Source: JAUVKT01 sp036350795 (lineage in GTDB: Bacteria; Bacteroidota; Bacteroidia; Bacteroidales; VadinHA17). Taken from it: 64,000 nucleotides of DNA. Below are positions 42,769-50,748 of the stretch, in pieces. Positions within the stretch are counted from its first letter, which is position 1; each line of letters begins with the position of its first letter. Position numbers and translations under genes: made by a program. The notes beneath the pieces were generated by a model. It saw nothing but the letters and a program-made list of their open reading frames with translations, did no database searches and was not told the origin of the DNA. The stretch lies in contig JAZBNV010000046.1 of the NCBI GenBank assembly GCA_036350795.1, positions 5,687-69,686 on the forward strand. The letters run 5' to 3'.

Positions 42769-44325
42769 TTATTTAATCAGTTTTACATCACTTTCAGGCA
42801 ATCCCACTTTCACTCCGTTAATTCTCTTTTCAACATCGTCCTTGTAAGTTATCGTCATTACAAGCAATCCTTCAATATCATATTTTTTCCATGACCTCTG
42901 CCTTATTCCGGAACGATAATATTGTTCTTCCTTAATTTTTCCATTTTCCCAGTAATACCTGTGATATCCTTCCGGATTTCCCTGCAGGTAATTACCTTTG
43001 AATGTAAGATTCCCTTCGTTATCAAAATATTTCCAGACACCATCCCTGAGACCAATTATATAATTTCCTTCTTCCCGGTAATCACCTACCGTATATATCC
43101 ATTCGCCGTTTTTTTCATTATCTGTGTACTGTCCCCGGCTAATAATTTCCCCGGTTTTTGAATATTCGATAAATTCTCCATCCCTTCTTCCCTGGTAATA
43201 ATCTTCTTCTCTCAGGATATTTCCATCGTCATAATACCAGTACCATCTCCCGTCGTTTCTTCCGTTCCTGAATGATCCTTTCTGAATAATCTTCCCCGAT
43301 CTGCTGTAGTAATTCCATGTCCCGGTTTTCCTGTTATCCTGGTAAGATCCTTCTTCCATTATATTCCCGTCAGGATAAAAATTGATCCACTTTCCTGATT
43401 TATTGCCCTCTTCATCTATAATTCCTTCTGAAACTACCACCCCCTCGTCATTATAAACCCTTGAAGCTGTTATTTCTCCATCCTTATTATATTCCCTGTG
43501 AATTCCAACAGGTATTTCCTTTCTGTAAGGGCCACTGTATATTAATCTGCCTTCACTGTCATACCTGTTTTTTATTTCTATATCAGGATCATCTTCAACA
43601 CTCTCTTCTACAAGCTGGCCCATATCATAAAGCATTGCCAGAACCATAATTCCACGTTCATTATATTCCTTGTAATAACCATGCAGAAGGTCATTCCTGT
43701 AATTCATTTCCTTCTTCAATGTTCCGTTATCATGGAATTCTTTCCAATCGCCCTGTTTTAGTCCTTTATTATCTGTTCTGTTTATCCTTTCGCGGCTTAC
43801 CAGGAAATCATTATTATATTCATACAGTGTTATAATATTACCCTCACTGTCGTATTCTCTCGAAAGCCCCTGTTTTTTACCATTGCTATAAGGTAGAGTC
43901 TGCTTAACATTTCCACCAGGAAAATATATTATTGCATTTCCTTCTCTTTTATCGCCGGCAAATAGCTCGCGCGAATAAATATATACACCATAATTATTAT
44001 CGCGCTTATACTTGTAATAATAACCGCTTTTTTTACCAAAGAGATAATTTATTTTTTCAAGCGTATCTCCGGTTTGAGTATAAAAAACCCATATACTGTC
44101 AAGCATAAAATTTCTTCTTGCTCCTTCTGATTTCAGTACTCCGGTTACATAATAGCTTTTCCAGTATCCGTCTGGTTTGCCATCTCTTATCGTTCCTTCG
44201 CTGGATATTGAACCATTAGGATATTTAAAAACCTGGTACCCGTCTTCCAGGCTCTGCTGTGCAAGTAAAATATTAATCCCCCCACTTATACAGGTCAATA
44301 AAAGCAGTATGGAAAGTTTTTTCAT
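42769..44325 (-). CDS. exported MORN-variant (YwqK-type) repeat protein
   Basis: 518 residues. Sec signal peptide MKKLSILLLLTCISGGINILLAQQ; the rest is about 18 repeats of roughly 23 residues on the theme of GKKxGxWxxYxxxGxIxxExxYxxG, for example GNKSGKWINFYPDGNIMEEG and NGRNDGRWYWYYDDGNIL-type text. Proteins with these repeats are often labelled 'YwqK-family antitoxin', but no toxin gene is next to it and the export signal makes that role unlikely. It may bind other proteins or the cell wall in the periplasm. It directly follows nadA with no spare base. Confidence 0.85.
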   Translation of the reverse strand: MKKLSILLLLTCISGGINILLAQQSLEDGYQVFKYPNGSISSEGTIRDGKPDGYWKSYYVTGVLKSEGARRNFMLDSIWVFYTQTGDTLEKINYLFGKKSGYYYKYKRDNNYGVYIYSRELFAGDKREGNAIIYFPGGNVKQTLPYSNGKKQGLSREYDSEGNIITLYEYNNDFLVSRERINRTDNKGLKQGDWKEFHDNGTLKKEMNYRNDLLHGYYKEYNERGIMVLAMLYDMGQLVEESVEDDPDIEIKNRYDSEGRLIYSGPYRKEIPVGIHREYNKDGEITASRVYNDEGVVVSEGIIDEEGNKSGKWINFYPDGNIMEEGSYQDNRKTGTWNYYSRSGKIIQKGSFRNGRNDGRWYWYYDDGNILREEDYYQGRRDGEFIEYSKTGEIISRGQYTDNEKNGEWIYTVGDYREEGNYIIGLRDGVWKYFDNEGNLTFKGNYLQGNPEGYHRYYWENGKIKEEQYYRSGIRQRSWKKYDIEGLLVMTITYKDDVEKRINGVKVGLPESDVKLIK

Positions 44326-45321
44326 TTAAATACCAAGTTTATCCGATATCTCAAGCATTCTCCTGATAGGTAATGCTGCTCTTTCCATCAGGGCAGGATC
44401 CATTATTACTTCAGGAGATTCGTATTTAAGAGTATTATAAATCTTATTCAAAGATATAAGTTTCATAAAATTACACTCACTGCATCCACATGTGGAATCT
44501 TTTGGAGGAGCTGCTATAAATATTTTTTCAGGACATGCCTTCTTCATCTGGTGCAAAATTCCTGCTTCGGTGCCAACAATGTATTTTTTAGCACTGTCTT
44601 TTTTAACATAAGCTAACAGGGCTCCGGTCGATCCTATAAAATCAGCAACCATACGTACAGGCAATTCACATTCGGGGTGAACAATTATTGAAGCATCCTG
44701 GTGTTCTGATTTAATCTTAAGTATTTCTTCAAGTGAAAATTCTTCATGTACATGACATGCTCCCTGCCATATTACCATGTCCCTGTCTACCTTACTCTTA
44801 ATATAATTACCAAGATTCCTGTCAGGAGCAAATATTATTTTTTCATCTTCAGGCAGTGATTCAACAATCTGGAAAGCATTTGATGAAGTACAAATAATAT
44901 CAGTAAGTGCTTTTATCTCTGCTGTTGAATTAACATAGGTAATAACTGTCCTTCCCGGGTTATCATCCAGAAACTTTTTAAATTCATCGGGTGGACATGA
45001 TTCAGCAAGGGAACAGCCGGCATTTAAATCAGGAATTAATACTTTTTTCTGTGGGGCAAGTAATTTTGCTGTCTCGGCCATAAAATGCACACCTGCAAAA
45101 AGAATAATATCTGCTTTAGCCCTTGCGGCCTCTCTCGAAAGTGCCAGGCTGTCGCCCACAAAATCAGCAATATCTTGTATATCACCTGTTTGATAATAAT
45201 GTGCCAGGATAATAGCATTCTTCTCTTTCCTCATCCGTGATATCCCGGATACAACATCAATTTCAGGATCAATTTGAATATCAAGATAACCTTTGGATAA
45301 ATCTTCCACCTTTTTAACCAT
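44326..45321 (-). CDS. nadA: quinolinate synthase
   Basis: 331 residues from ATG 45321 (an ATG one codon earlier is equal). It joins iminoaspartate with dihydroxyacetone phosphate to give quinolinate for NAD synthesis and holds a [4Fe-4S] cluster. Seen are IILAHYYQTGDIQDIADFVGDS near 36-57, GCSLAESCP near 108 with the first cluster Cys, TYVNSTAEIKALTDIICTSSNA near 130-150 with the second Cys, HPECEL near 220, and CGCSECNFMKL near 288 with the third. nadB and nadC are not in this window. A long AT-rich leader region precedes the gene. Confidence 0.97.
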   Translation of the reverse strand: MVKKVEDLSKGYLDIQIDPEIDVVSGISRMRKEKNAIILAHYYQTGDIQDIADFVGDSLALSREAARAKADIILFAGVHFMAETAKLLAPQKKVLIPDLNAGCSLAESCPPDEFKKFLDDNPGRTVITYVNSTAEIKALTDIICTSSNAFQIVESLPEDEKIIFAPDRNLGNYIKSKVDRDMVIWQGACHVHEEFSLEEILKIKSEHQDASIIVHPECELPVRMVADFIGSTGALLAYVKKDSAKKYIVGTEAGILHQMKKACPEKIFIAAPPKDSTCGCSECNFMKLISLNKIYNTLKYESPEVIMDPALMERAALPIRRMLEISDKLGI

Positions 45322-45895
45322 CAATTATTATTATTAATATTATTTAAAATTATTTATGATGATAATAATATGCTGTTGAAACTGTTTAAAGATTTAATGT
45401 AAAACTATTGTCTATTTTGAAATCAATAATAAAAAAACATCTTTTCAACAGACCAAAAACTATACCGTTTTTGATAATCAGTGCATTGTCACTTTTATTA
45501 ACAATGGTTAAGACTTAATTGTTAAACATAGGGCTGCACCAAAATTAATATTTTTAATGTTTACAGGCAGTTAATTAGTTTGTTTTATCTGATGATAAGT
45601 AAGTATTGTTTAAATCCATATTATTATTAAGAAGATATAAAAGGGATAAGAATATGATTATTTATGAAGAAAGGATTCTCTCTTTTTAAACACTTAATTA
45701 ACAGGATTATTTTTTCTGCAGCCATATACATAACAAAAAGATACAGGAAATAAAAAATTTTCGAAGATTTCAATTAGTAAACAAATGCATGTCTGCAATT
45801 GTTGAGGATTAAAGGGATGTTTAAAAATAGAGTTTGAGATATTAAAATCGCTTAATTATTCTTGGTATATTTAAATCAAATCTAATAAAGGAGTT
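45322..45895. other. 571-bp AT-rich intergenic region between nadA and rpiB
   Basis: No gene longer than about 30 codons is found. A minus-strand -7 match TAATTTTG (45540-45547) could be the distant nadA promoter. CTGTTGAAA (45373-45381) and TTTCAACAG (45443-45451) are 9-base inverted copies. TTAAGACTTAA (45508-45518) resembles the repeats at 53.4 kb. An ATG at 45664 opens a 29-codon frame, a basic hydrophobic peptide (MKKGFSLFKHLINRIIFS and on) with no clear ribosome site. No consensus TTATCCACA DnaA box is present. The gap may hold long leaders, a small RNA or unrecognised regulatory DNA. Confidence 0.5.
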
Positions 45896-46342
45896 TTGAA
45901 AAAGAAAAGAATTGCACTGGCCGCCGATCATGCGGGTTTCAGAATAAAGGAAAAAATAGGTGTTTATCTTTTAAAAGAAGGTTACGAAGTAAAGGATTTT
46001 GGTTGTTTTTCTGACGAAAGTGTTGATTATCCTGATTTTGCACATCCTGCAGTTGCGGCGGTTGAATCCGGTAAATTTGACTTTGGAATAACTGTTTGTG
46101 GAAGTGGTAATGGTATTAATATGACAGCCAATAAATACCAGGGCATTAGATCTGCACTATGCTGGAATGAAGAAATAAGCAGGCTGGCCAGGGCTCATAA
46201 CGATGCAAACGTATGTTCTCTGCCCGGTAGATTTGTATCTTTATCTGAGGCAATTTTAATTGTAAAGACATTTTTAAGCACCGGCTTTGATGGAGGAAGA
46301 CATGAGCGAAGAATTAAAAAAATACCATTAAAAAGGAATTAA
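45896..46342 (+). CDS. rpiB: ribose-5-phosphate isomerase B
   Basis: 148 residues of the RpiB/LacAB family, interconverting ribose 5-phosphate and ribulose 5-phosphate. IALAADHAGFRIKEKI is the N-terminal phosphate-binding region, VDYPDFAHPAVAAV near 42 and FGITVCGSGNGINMTANKYQG near 63-83 the active site with Cys68, and GGRHERRIKKI the C-terminal Arg/His tail. The start is TTG at 45896: no ATG fits, and AAAGGAG at 45887-45893 is close upstream, though the spacing of two bases is short. It is followed within 3 bases by the Rrf2 gene. Confidence 0.95.
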   Translation: MKKKRIALAADHAGFRIKEKIGVYLLKEGYEVKDFGCFSDESVDYPDFAHPAVAAVESGKFDFGITVCGSGNGINMTANKYQGIRSALCWNEEISRLARAHNDANVCSLPGRFVSLSEAILIVKTFLSTGFDGGRHERRIKKIPLKRN

Positions 46343-46344
46343 AA

Positions 46345-46785
46345 ATGCTTTCCAATACATGTAAATACGGATTAAGAGCAATGGTATATATTGCAGGCAA
46401 TAGCCAGGATGGTAAGAAAATAGGAATAAAACAGATATCATCAGATCTTGATCTGCCAATGCCTTTTTTAGCAAAGATCCTGCAGTCGCTGGCGAAACAA
46501 AAACTATTACTTTCTTCAAAAGGACCAAACGGGGGCTTTTCAATTTCAAGAAATCCAAAAGATATTTATCTCCTTGAGGTTGTGAAAGCAATAGATGGAC
46601 AGGATGTATTTTCAAAATGTGTTTTACATAACGATAATTGCAGAAGCGTTGATGAAAACAAAGTAGCATGTGCCCTTCATGGTGACTATGTAAAGCAAAG
46701 AAGAAAAATAGAGAAACTGTTTCAGAGCAAAACTATTTACAGTCTTGTGAGCACAGCAAAAAATTCGGAAGATATACTTATCTGA
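46345..46785 (+). CDS. Rrf2-family transcriptional regulator
   Basis: 146 residues. SNTCKYGLRAMVYIAGNS, IGIKQISSDLDLPMPFLAKILQSLAKQKLLLSSKGPNGGFSISR is the winged helix with the Rrf2 GPxGGF wing. Three Cys follow near 92-109 (CVLHNDNC, then CALH after nine residues, spacing C-x6-C-x9-C). Three Cys in this region bind Fe-S clusters in IscR and NsrR, so redox or nitric-oxide sensing is plausible. It is in one unit with rpiB and hemW; no isc/suf or nitric-oxide gene is adjacent. Confidence 0.88.
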   Translation: MLSNTCKYGLRAMVYIAGNSQDGKKIGIKQISSDLDLPMPFLAKILQSLAKQKLLLSSKGPNGGFSISRNPKDIYLLEVVKAIDGQDVFSKCVLHNDNCRSVDENKVACALHGDYVKQRRKIEKLFQSKTIYSLVSTAKNSEDILI

Positions 46786-46798
46786 AAAAATATAATCT

Positions 46799-47932
46799 AT
46801 GCCAGGTATATACGTTCATATACCATTTTGTAAACAAAAGTGTTTCTATTGTGATTTTTATAAAACACTCGAAACAGATAAAAGGGAAGATTTTGTAAGT
46901 GCTCTTCTAAGAGAACTAGAGATGCGCAAAACCTATCTTGATCCTGCCCAGAATATAGAAACATTGTATTTCGGGGGCGGAACACCATCAGTACTTTCCA
47001 TAACAGAATTAAGAAGAATAATTAAGGCAATAAAAAGCAATTTCAGCTTTGTGGCCAATCCTGAAATTACGCTGGAAGTAAACCCGGATGATATAACGGA
47101 TGCTTTTTTAAAAAGCATTAAAAAAGAAGGAGTTAACAGGCTGAGCATTGGCATACAGTCATTCTCCGATAATATACTCAGCATGCTTAACCGGAGGCAT
47201 AATGCAAAACAATCTCTGCGTTCGGTCGAGATGGCCAGAGAGGCAGGGTTTGATAATATTTCTGTAGATTTAATATACGGCATTCCTGGTTTGTCTGCGG
47301 AAAACTGGAAGAAAGAACTGGAAACAGTATTTAAGCTGGATGTGGAACATATTTCCGCCTATCATCTTACAATTGAAAAAAACACAGTTTTCGGCAAAAT
47401 GAAAGATCTTGGCGAACTGGATGAAATACCAGAGGAAGTGAGTGAAGAACAATTTGCTATACTTACTCAAACGGCCCGCGATAAGGGGTATGTTCATTAT
47501 GAAATATCTAATATTTCTAAAGAGGCCTATATATCAAGACACAATTCTAATTATTGGAAGCAGGTAAGTTATCTTGGTCTTGGACCTTCGGCACATAGTT
47601 TCAATGGTTATTCACGCGAATGGAATATTGCCGATCTTGATACTTATATCCAGAGAGTTACCGAAGGAGAAGCCTTTTCTGAAAAAGAAGAACTCGACGA
47701 AAGAATACGCTATAACGAATATGTGATGACCTCTCTGAGGACGATGTGGGGAATTGATTTAAATTACCTTGAAACGTCTTTCAGCAAGGAAATGCACGAT
47801 TACCTTCTTAATATGTCGGCAAGATTTATGAAGTACGGGATGCTTACACGAAACAAGTCCGGCTGCGTGATACTCACAGAACAGGGAAAGATGATATCCG
47901 ATAATATTATATCAGAATTAATGATGGTATAA
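46799..47932 (+). CDS. hemW: HemW-like radical SAM protein (heme chaperone)
   Basis: 377 residues. The N-terminal cluster motif IPFCKQKCFYCDFYK has the CxxxCxxC of radical SAM enzymes plus the following F-Y-C-D. YFGGGTPSVLS near 60, GVNRLSIGIQSFSDNIL near 113 and ISVDLIYGIPGLSAENW near 155 follow, and LGPSAHSFNG near 260 is typical of HemW/HemN-type proteins. Several features that define true coproporphyrinogen oxidase HemN are missing, so heme chaperone HemW is preferred. It converges with the next gene with no gap. Confidence 0.93.
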   Translation: MPGIYVHIPFCKQKCFYCDFYKTLETDKREDFVSALLRELEMRKTYLDPAQNIETLYFGGGTPSVLSITELRRIIKAIKSNFSFVANPEITLEVNPDDITDAFLKSIKKEGVNRLSIGIQSFSDNILSMLNRRHNAKQSLRSVEMAREAGFDNISVDLIYGIPGLSAENWKKELETVFKLDVEHISAYHLTIEKNTVFGKMKDLGELDEIPEEVSEEQFAILTQTARDKGYVHYEISNISKEAYISRHNSNYWKQVSYLGLGPSAHSFNGYSREWNIADLDTYIQRVTEGEAFSEKEELDERIRYNEYVMTSLRTMWGIDLNYLETSFSKEMHDYLLNMSARFMKYGMLTRNKSGCVILTEQGKMISDNIISELMMV

Positions 47933-48838
47933 CTACCTGCCGGTTAACATAAATTCGCCTGAGCCTATGCGTGCTCCCTCAAGATAAAGATCAACGGTAT
48001 AATTACCTGCAATAAAATCACTGTTATTGTCAACAAAAATGCACATCTCCACATCCTGGTTGAGGTATTCGGCTGTACGGCTTTCGGTATAGATCATGTT
48101 TTCTTCGCCGGAGGTAAATACATTGTCCGGCGATTTTGTAATAACCAGGCCGTCGGGCCTTGTTACCCTGAGAAAGACTTCTTTTTTGCCGGCTTCAGCA
48201 ATGGGGTTTTCACGCAGTGTAAAGCATACCCTCAGGTTTACCATCCTTTCAATCCTGTCGGTCTCCTTCCTTTTCTTGTTAAGGCAAACGGCAATTACAT
48301 CTTTAGCCTGGATTACCGAGGCAACTTCAACCTTTGAGGAAAGCTCTTCTTTAACTTTTGACAGTTCCACGTTTGTTTTTTCAACACGGGATATTTCAGC
48401 TCTTATTTCCTGGTTTTCAGCAACAAGTATTTTATTCCTGGTATTAAGCGAATCGATCTGCACTATATAACTTTTCATTATTTCCCGCATTGTGGAAATC
48501 TCTTTTCGATATGTTCTTATGGTCTGGACATTTGATTTATTTATTGCCAGGAGACGCTCAATTTTTAGCTGTTCTTCAGCCAGGCGGGCATTGAGGGTGT
48601 CGTTGTTCGATTTAAGGGTATCATATCCATGCATAAGCAATACCAGCTCGTTGGTAAGCGAATCTTTTTCTTCGGTAAGAAGTTGCTCCATCTCGAACAT
48701 ATTGGAGCGTTGAATAAAGAATAATATAACCAGGGCAATAAGCGCCGTGGCCAGAACTCCGGCTATAACAAATAATCCTACCGGTGTTTTCTTTTTTTGT
48801 TCGATGTTTTCGCCTGGTGTGAGCTTGTTCTTATCCAT
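47933..48838 (-). CDS. coiled-coil membrane protein of unknown function
   Basis: 301 residues. A cytoplasmic start (MDKNKLTPGENIEQKKK) leads into one membrane span (about 20-43), then a long coiled coil (about 48-170), then a beta-rich domain (about 185-300, with FLRVTRPDGLVITKSP and AGNYTVDLYLEGARIGSGEF). The last part looks immunoglobulin-like. I see such proteins as a conserved Bacteroidota family without a name known to me. Its own promoter faces away from the PurF-like gene. It would sit in the inner membrane with the coil outside. Confidence 0.72.
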   Translation of the reverse strand: MDKNKLTPGENIEQKKKTPVGLFVIAGVLATALIALVILFFIQRSNMFEMEQLLTEEKDSLTNELVLLMHGYDTLKSNNDTLNARLAEEQLKIERLLAINKSNVQTIRTYRKEISTMREIMKSYIVQIDSLNTRNKILVAENQEIRAEISRVEKTNVELSKVKEELSSKVEVASVIQAKDVIAVCLNKKRKETDRIERMVNLRVCFTLRENPIAEAGKKEVFLRVTRPDGLVITKSPDNVFTSGEENMIYTESRTAEYLNQDVEMCIFVDNNSDFIAGNYTVDLYLEGARIGSGEFMLTGR

Positions 48839-48864
48839 TGAAATATATTGTAAAAATGAGCTAT

Positions 48865-48872
48865 CAAATTTA
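48865..48872 (-). promoter_or_regulatory. -7 element of the coiled-coil protein gene
   Basis: Minus-strand TAAATTTG, exact consensus, 26 bases before ATG 48838. Confidence 0.45.
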
Positions 48873-48893
48873 TAAATAATCTGTGAATTAAGT

Positions 48894-48901
48894 TACATTT
48901 G
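48894..48901 (+). promoter_or_regulatory. -7 element of the PurF-like gene
   Basis: TACATTTG, exact consensus, 28 bases before ATG 48930. Confidence 0.5.
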
Positions 48902-48929
48902 GCCTTCATCTACAAAAAACGAAAATAAT

Positions 48930-50333
48930 ATGAGTGGTTTCTTCGGATCAATTTCTGCTAATGACACGGTGAGGGACGTCTTTTACGGAACAGATTATAA
49001 TTCACATCTGGGAACAAAAAGAGCAGGAATGGTTTTCTATAATAAGGATAAAGGTTTTCAAAGAAGAATCCACAACCTTGAAAATTCATATTTCAGAACA
49101 AAATTTGAGAATGATCTTATTGAGTTTTCGGGCAGCAGGGGAATAGGCGTTATAAGCGATACAGATCCTCAGCCAATATTGTTTAATTCTCACCTGGGAC
49201 GCTTTGCTGTTGCAACGGTTAGCAGAATAGTAAATATTGATGATCTGGAAAAACACTTCCTTAAAAAAAGAAAGCATTTTACAGAAAACTTTGAGGGTAA
49301 TGTTAATCCTACTGAAGTTGTGGCCAACCTGATTTGCGAGGAGGAGGATTTTGTGTCGGGTATCGAAAATGTATATGAAAGCGTTAAGGGATCGTGCTCA
49401 ATGATTATTCTTACGGAGGACAGAATTATTGCTGCACGCGATAAACTGGGCCGTACGCCAATTATTATTGGTAAAAAGGAAGGAGCCCTGGCCGTAGCGT
49501 CAGAAACAAGTTCTTTTCCCAATCTTGGTTTTGAGATAGAATATTATGTTGGACCCGGTGAAATAGTTGAGATTACAGAAAATGGATATAATATTCTGAA
49601 AGAAAAGAATGAAGAAATGCAGGTTTGTGCCTTCCTGTGGGTATACTATGGGTACCCGCCTTCATATTACGAAGGAATTAATGTGGATGAATGTCGCTAC
49701 AGGTGTGGAGCAGCCCTGGCCCGAAGGGATAATGTTGAAGCTGATTTTGTATGTGGCATACCTGATTCAGGCGTGGGTCATGCCATTGGTTATGGAAACG
49801 AAAAGGGAATTCCATATAAACGGGCATATTCAAAATATACCCCTACCTGGCCACGAAGTTTTATGCCCCAAACCCAGGACACAAGAACTCTTGTGGCCAA
49901 AATGAAGCTTATACCAAACGAAGCACTTATAAAAGGTAAAAGAATGGTGTTTTGCGACGATTCAATAGTAAGGGGAACACAATTGAAAGATAATACCATT
50001 GACCTCAGGAATGCAGGAGCAAAAGAAGTACATATGAGAATAGCCTGTCCGCCACTTACATTTCCATGCGATTTCCTGAATTTTTCACAATCAAGATCTA
50101 CCATGGAACTTGCAACAAGAAAAGCCATAAGCCAGCTTGAGGGAGGCGAAATACATATCCGGGAATATGCCGATCAGTCTTCTGATCGCTACGCCCGGAT
50201 GGTAGCAAAAATAGCCGAAAACCTGGGAATAGATTCGTTGATTTACCAGGATCTTGACGACCTGGTAGACGCTATCGGATTGCCAAAGGAAAAATTATGT
50301 ACCCATTGCTGGGATGGCAGCAGCAGGTATTAA
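48930..50333 (+). CDS. amidophosphoribosyltransferase paralogue lacking the catalytic Cys
   Basis: 467 residues with the full PurF two-domain layout. True PurF starts MCGI and uses the exposed Cys to hydrolyse glutamine; this protein starts MSGFFG, so Ser takes that place. The phosphoribosyl half is intact: the PRPP motif VFCDDSIVRGTQL is near 345, with GIPDSGVGHAIGYG near 280. Cys at 233, 380, 457 and 460 agree in spacing and context with the four [4Fe-4S] ligands of Bacillus-type PurF. It may use free ammonia, act on another amine, or be a regulator. It is not in a purine operon. Related MSGFFG or MGGFFG forms occur in Bacteroidota. Confidence 0.85.
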   Translation: MSGFFGSISANDTVRDVFYGTDYNSHLGTKRAGMVFYNKDKGFQRRIHNLENSYFRTKFENDLIEFSGSRGIGVISDTDPQPILFNSHLGRFAVATVSRIVNIDDLEKHFLKKRKHFTENFEGNVNPTEVVANLICEEEDFVSGIENVYESVKGSCSMIILTEDRIIAARDKLGRTPIIIGKKEGALAVASETSSFPNLGFEIEYYVGPGEIVEITENGYNILKEKNEEMQVCAFLWVYYGYPPSYYEGINVDECRYRCGAALARRDNVEADFVCGIPDSGVGHAIGYGNEKGIPYKRAYSKYTPTWPRSFMPQTQDTRTLVAKMKLIPNEALIKGKRMVFCDDSIVRGTQLKDNTIDLRNAGAKEVHMRIACPPLTFPCDFLNFSQSRSTMELATRKAISQLEGGEIHIREYADQSSDRYARMVAKIAENLGIDSLIYQDLDDLVDAIGLPKEKLCTHCWDGSSRY

Positions 50334-50343
50334 TAATACTGTA

Positions 50344-50748
50344 TTAAAGATTAAGCGCCCTCAGCACCTCGTCCGGCACAACAGGCTTACCCCCGTTAAG
50401 GCATGCACCGGTAATTTTGGCCGAAAGAACAGGTTTATTGTCGGGGAGCCTGAAAATATCCTGTATAAAAGCAATCTGGACATGTCCTTCCTTAAGAACA
50501 TATTGTTTTATAATAAACCTGTCTTTGCTCTTCAGGGGCGAACGGTATTTTAGTTCAGCCCTGGTAACAATCAGATCCTTGCCTTCATCGTGCATGGCCG
50601 CAAAATCAACTCCCTTCGACAGGAGGAAGAGATGTCTTGCATGTTCAAGGTAATGCATATAATTAGCATTATTTACAACACCCTGCAAATCAACCTCATA
50701 GTCTCGTACTAAAAATTCAGTTTCAAACTGGTACTCTTTTTCCTTCAT
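50344..50748 (-). CDS. acyl-CoA thioesterase, hotdog fold
   Basis: 134 residues. The pattern FLVRDYEVDLQGVVNNANYMHYLEHARHLFL matches the 4-hydroxybenzoyl-CoA thioesterase/FcbC/YbgC group, with Asp16-like DLQG at the catalytic site position (the usual D is followed by xxGxVxNxxYxxxxE). It would hydrolyse a short or medium acyl-CoA or aromatic CoA ester. It overlaps the last base of the glycosidase gene, so the two share a transcript. Biological substrate unknown. Confidence 0.86.
   Translation of the reverse strand: MKEKEYQFETEFLVRDYEVDLQGVVNNANYMHYLEHARHLFLLSKGVDFAAMHDEGKDLIVTRAELKYRSPLKSKDRFIIKQYVLKEGHVQIAFIQDIFRLPDNKPVLSAKITGACLNGGKPVVPDEVLRALNL

Noticed and set aside
42769..44325. Toxin-antitoxin system (YwqK antitoxin label)
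   Set aside because: The label comes from the repeat family. The protein is exported, and no toxin-like gene adjoins it.
45322..45895. Replication origin in the AT-rich gap
   Set aside because: AT-rich and long, but it has no consensus DnaA boxes, no dnaA or dnaN next to it, and the parS-like sites are 18 kb away. I kept it only as an unexplained region.
46799..47932. Oxygen-independent coproporphyrinogen oxidase HemN
   Set aside because: The length (377) and motifs fit the shorter HemW group; HemN is longer and has extra conserved regions.
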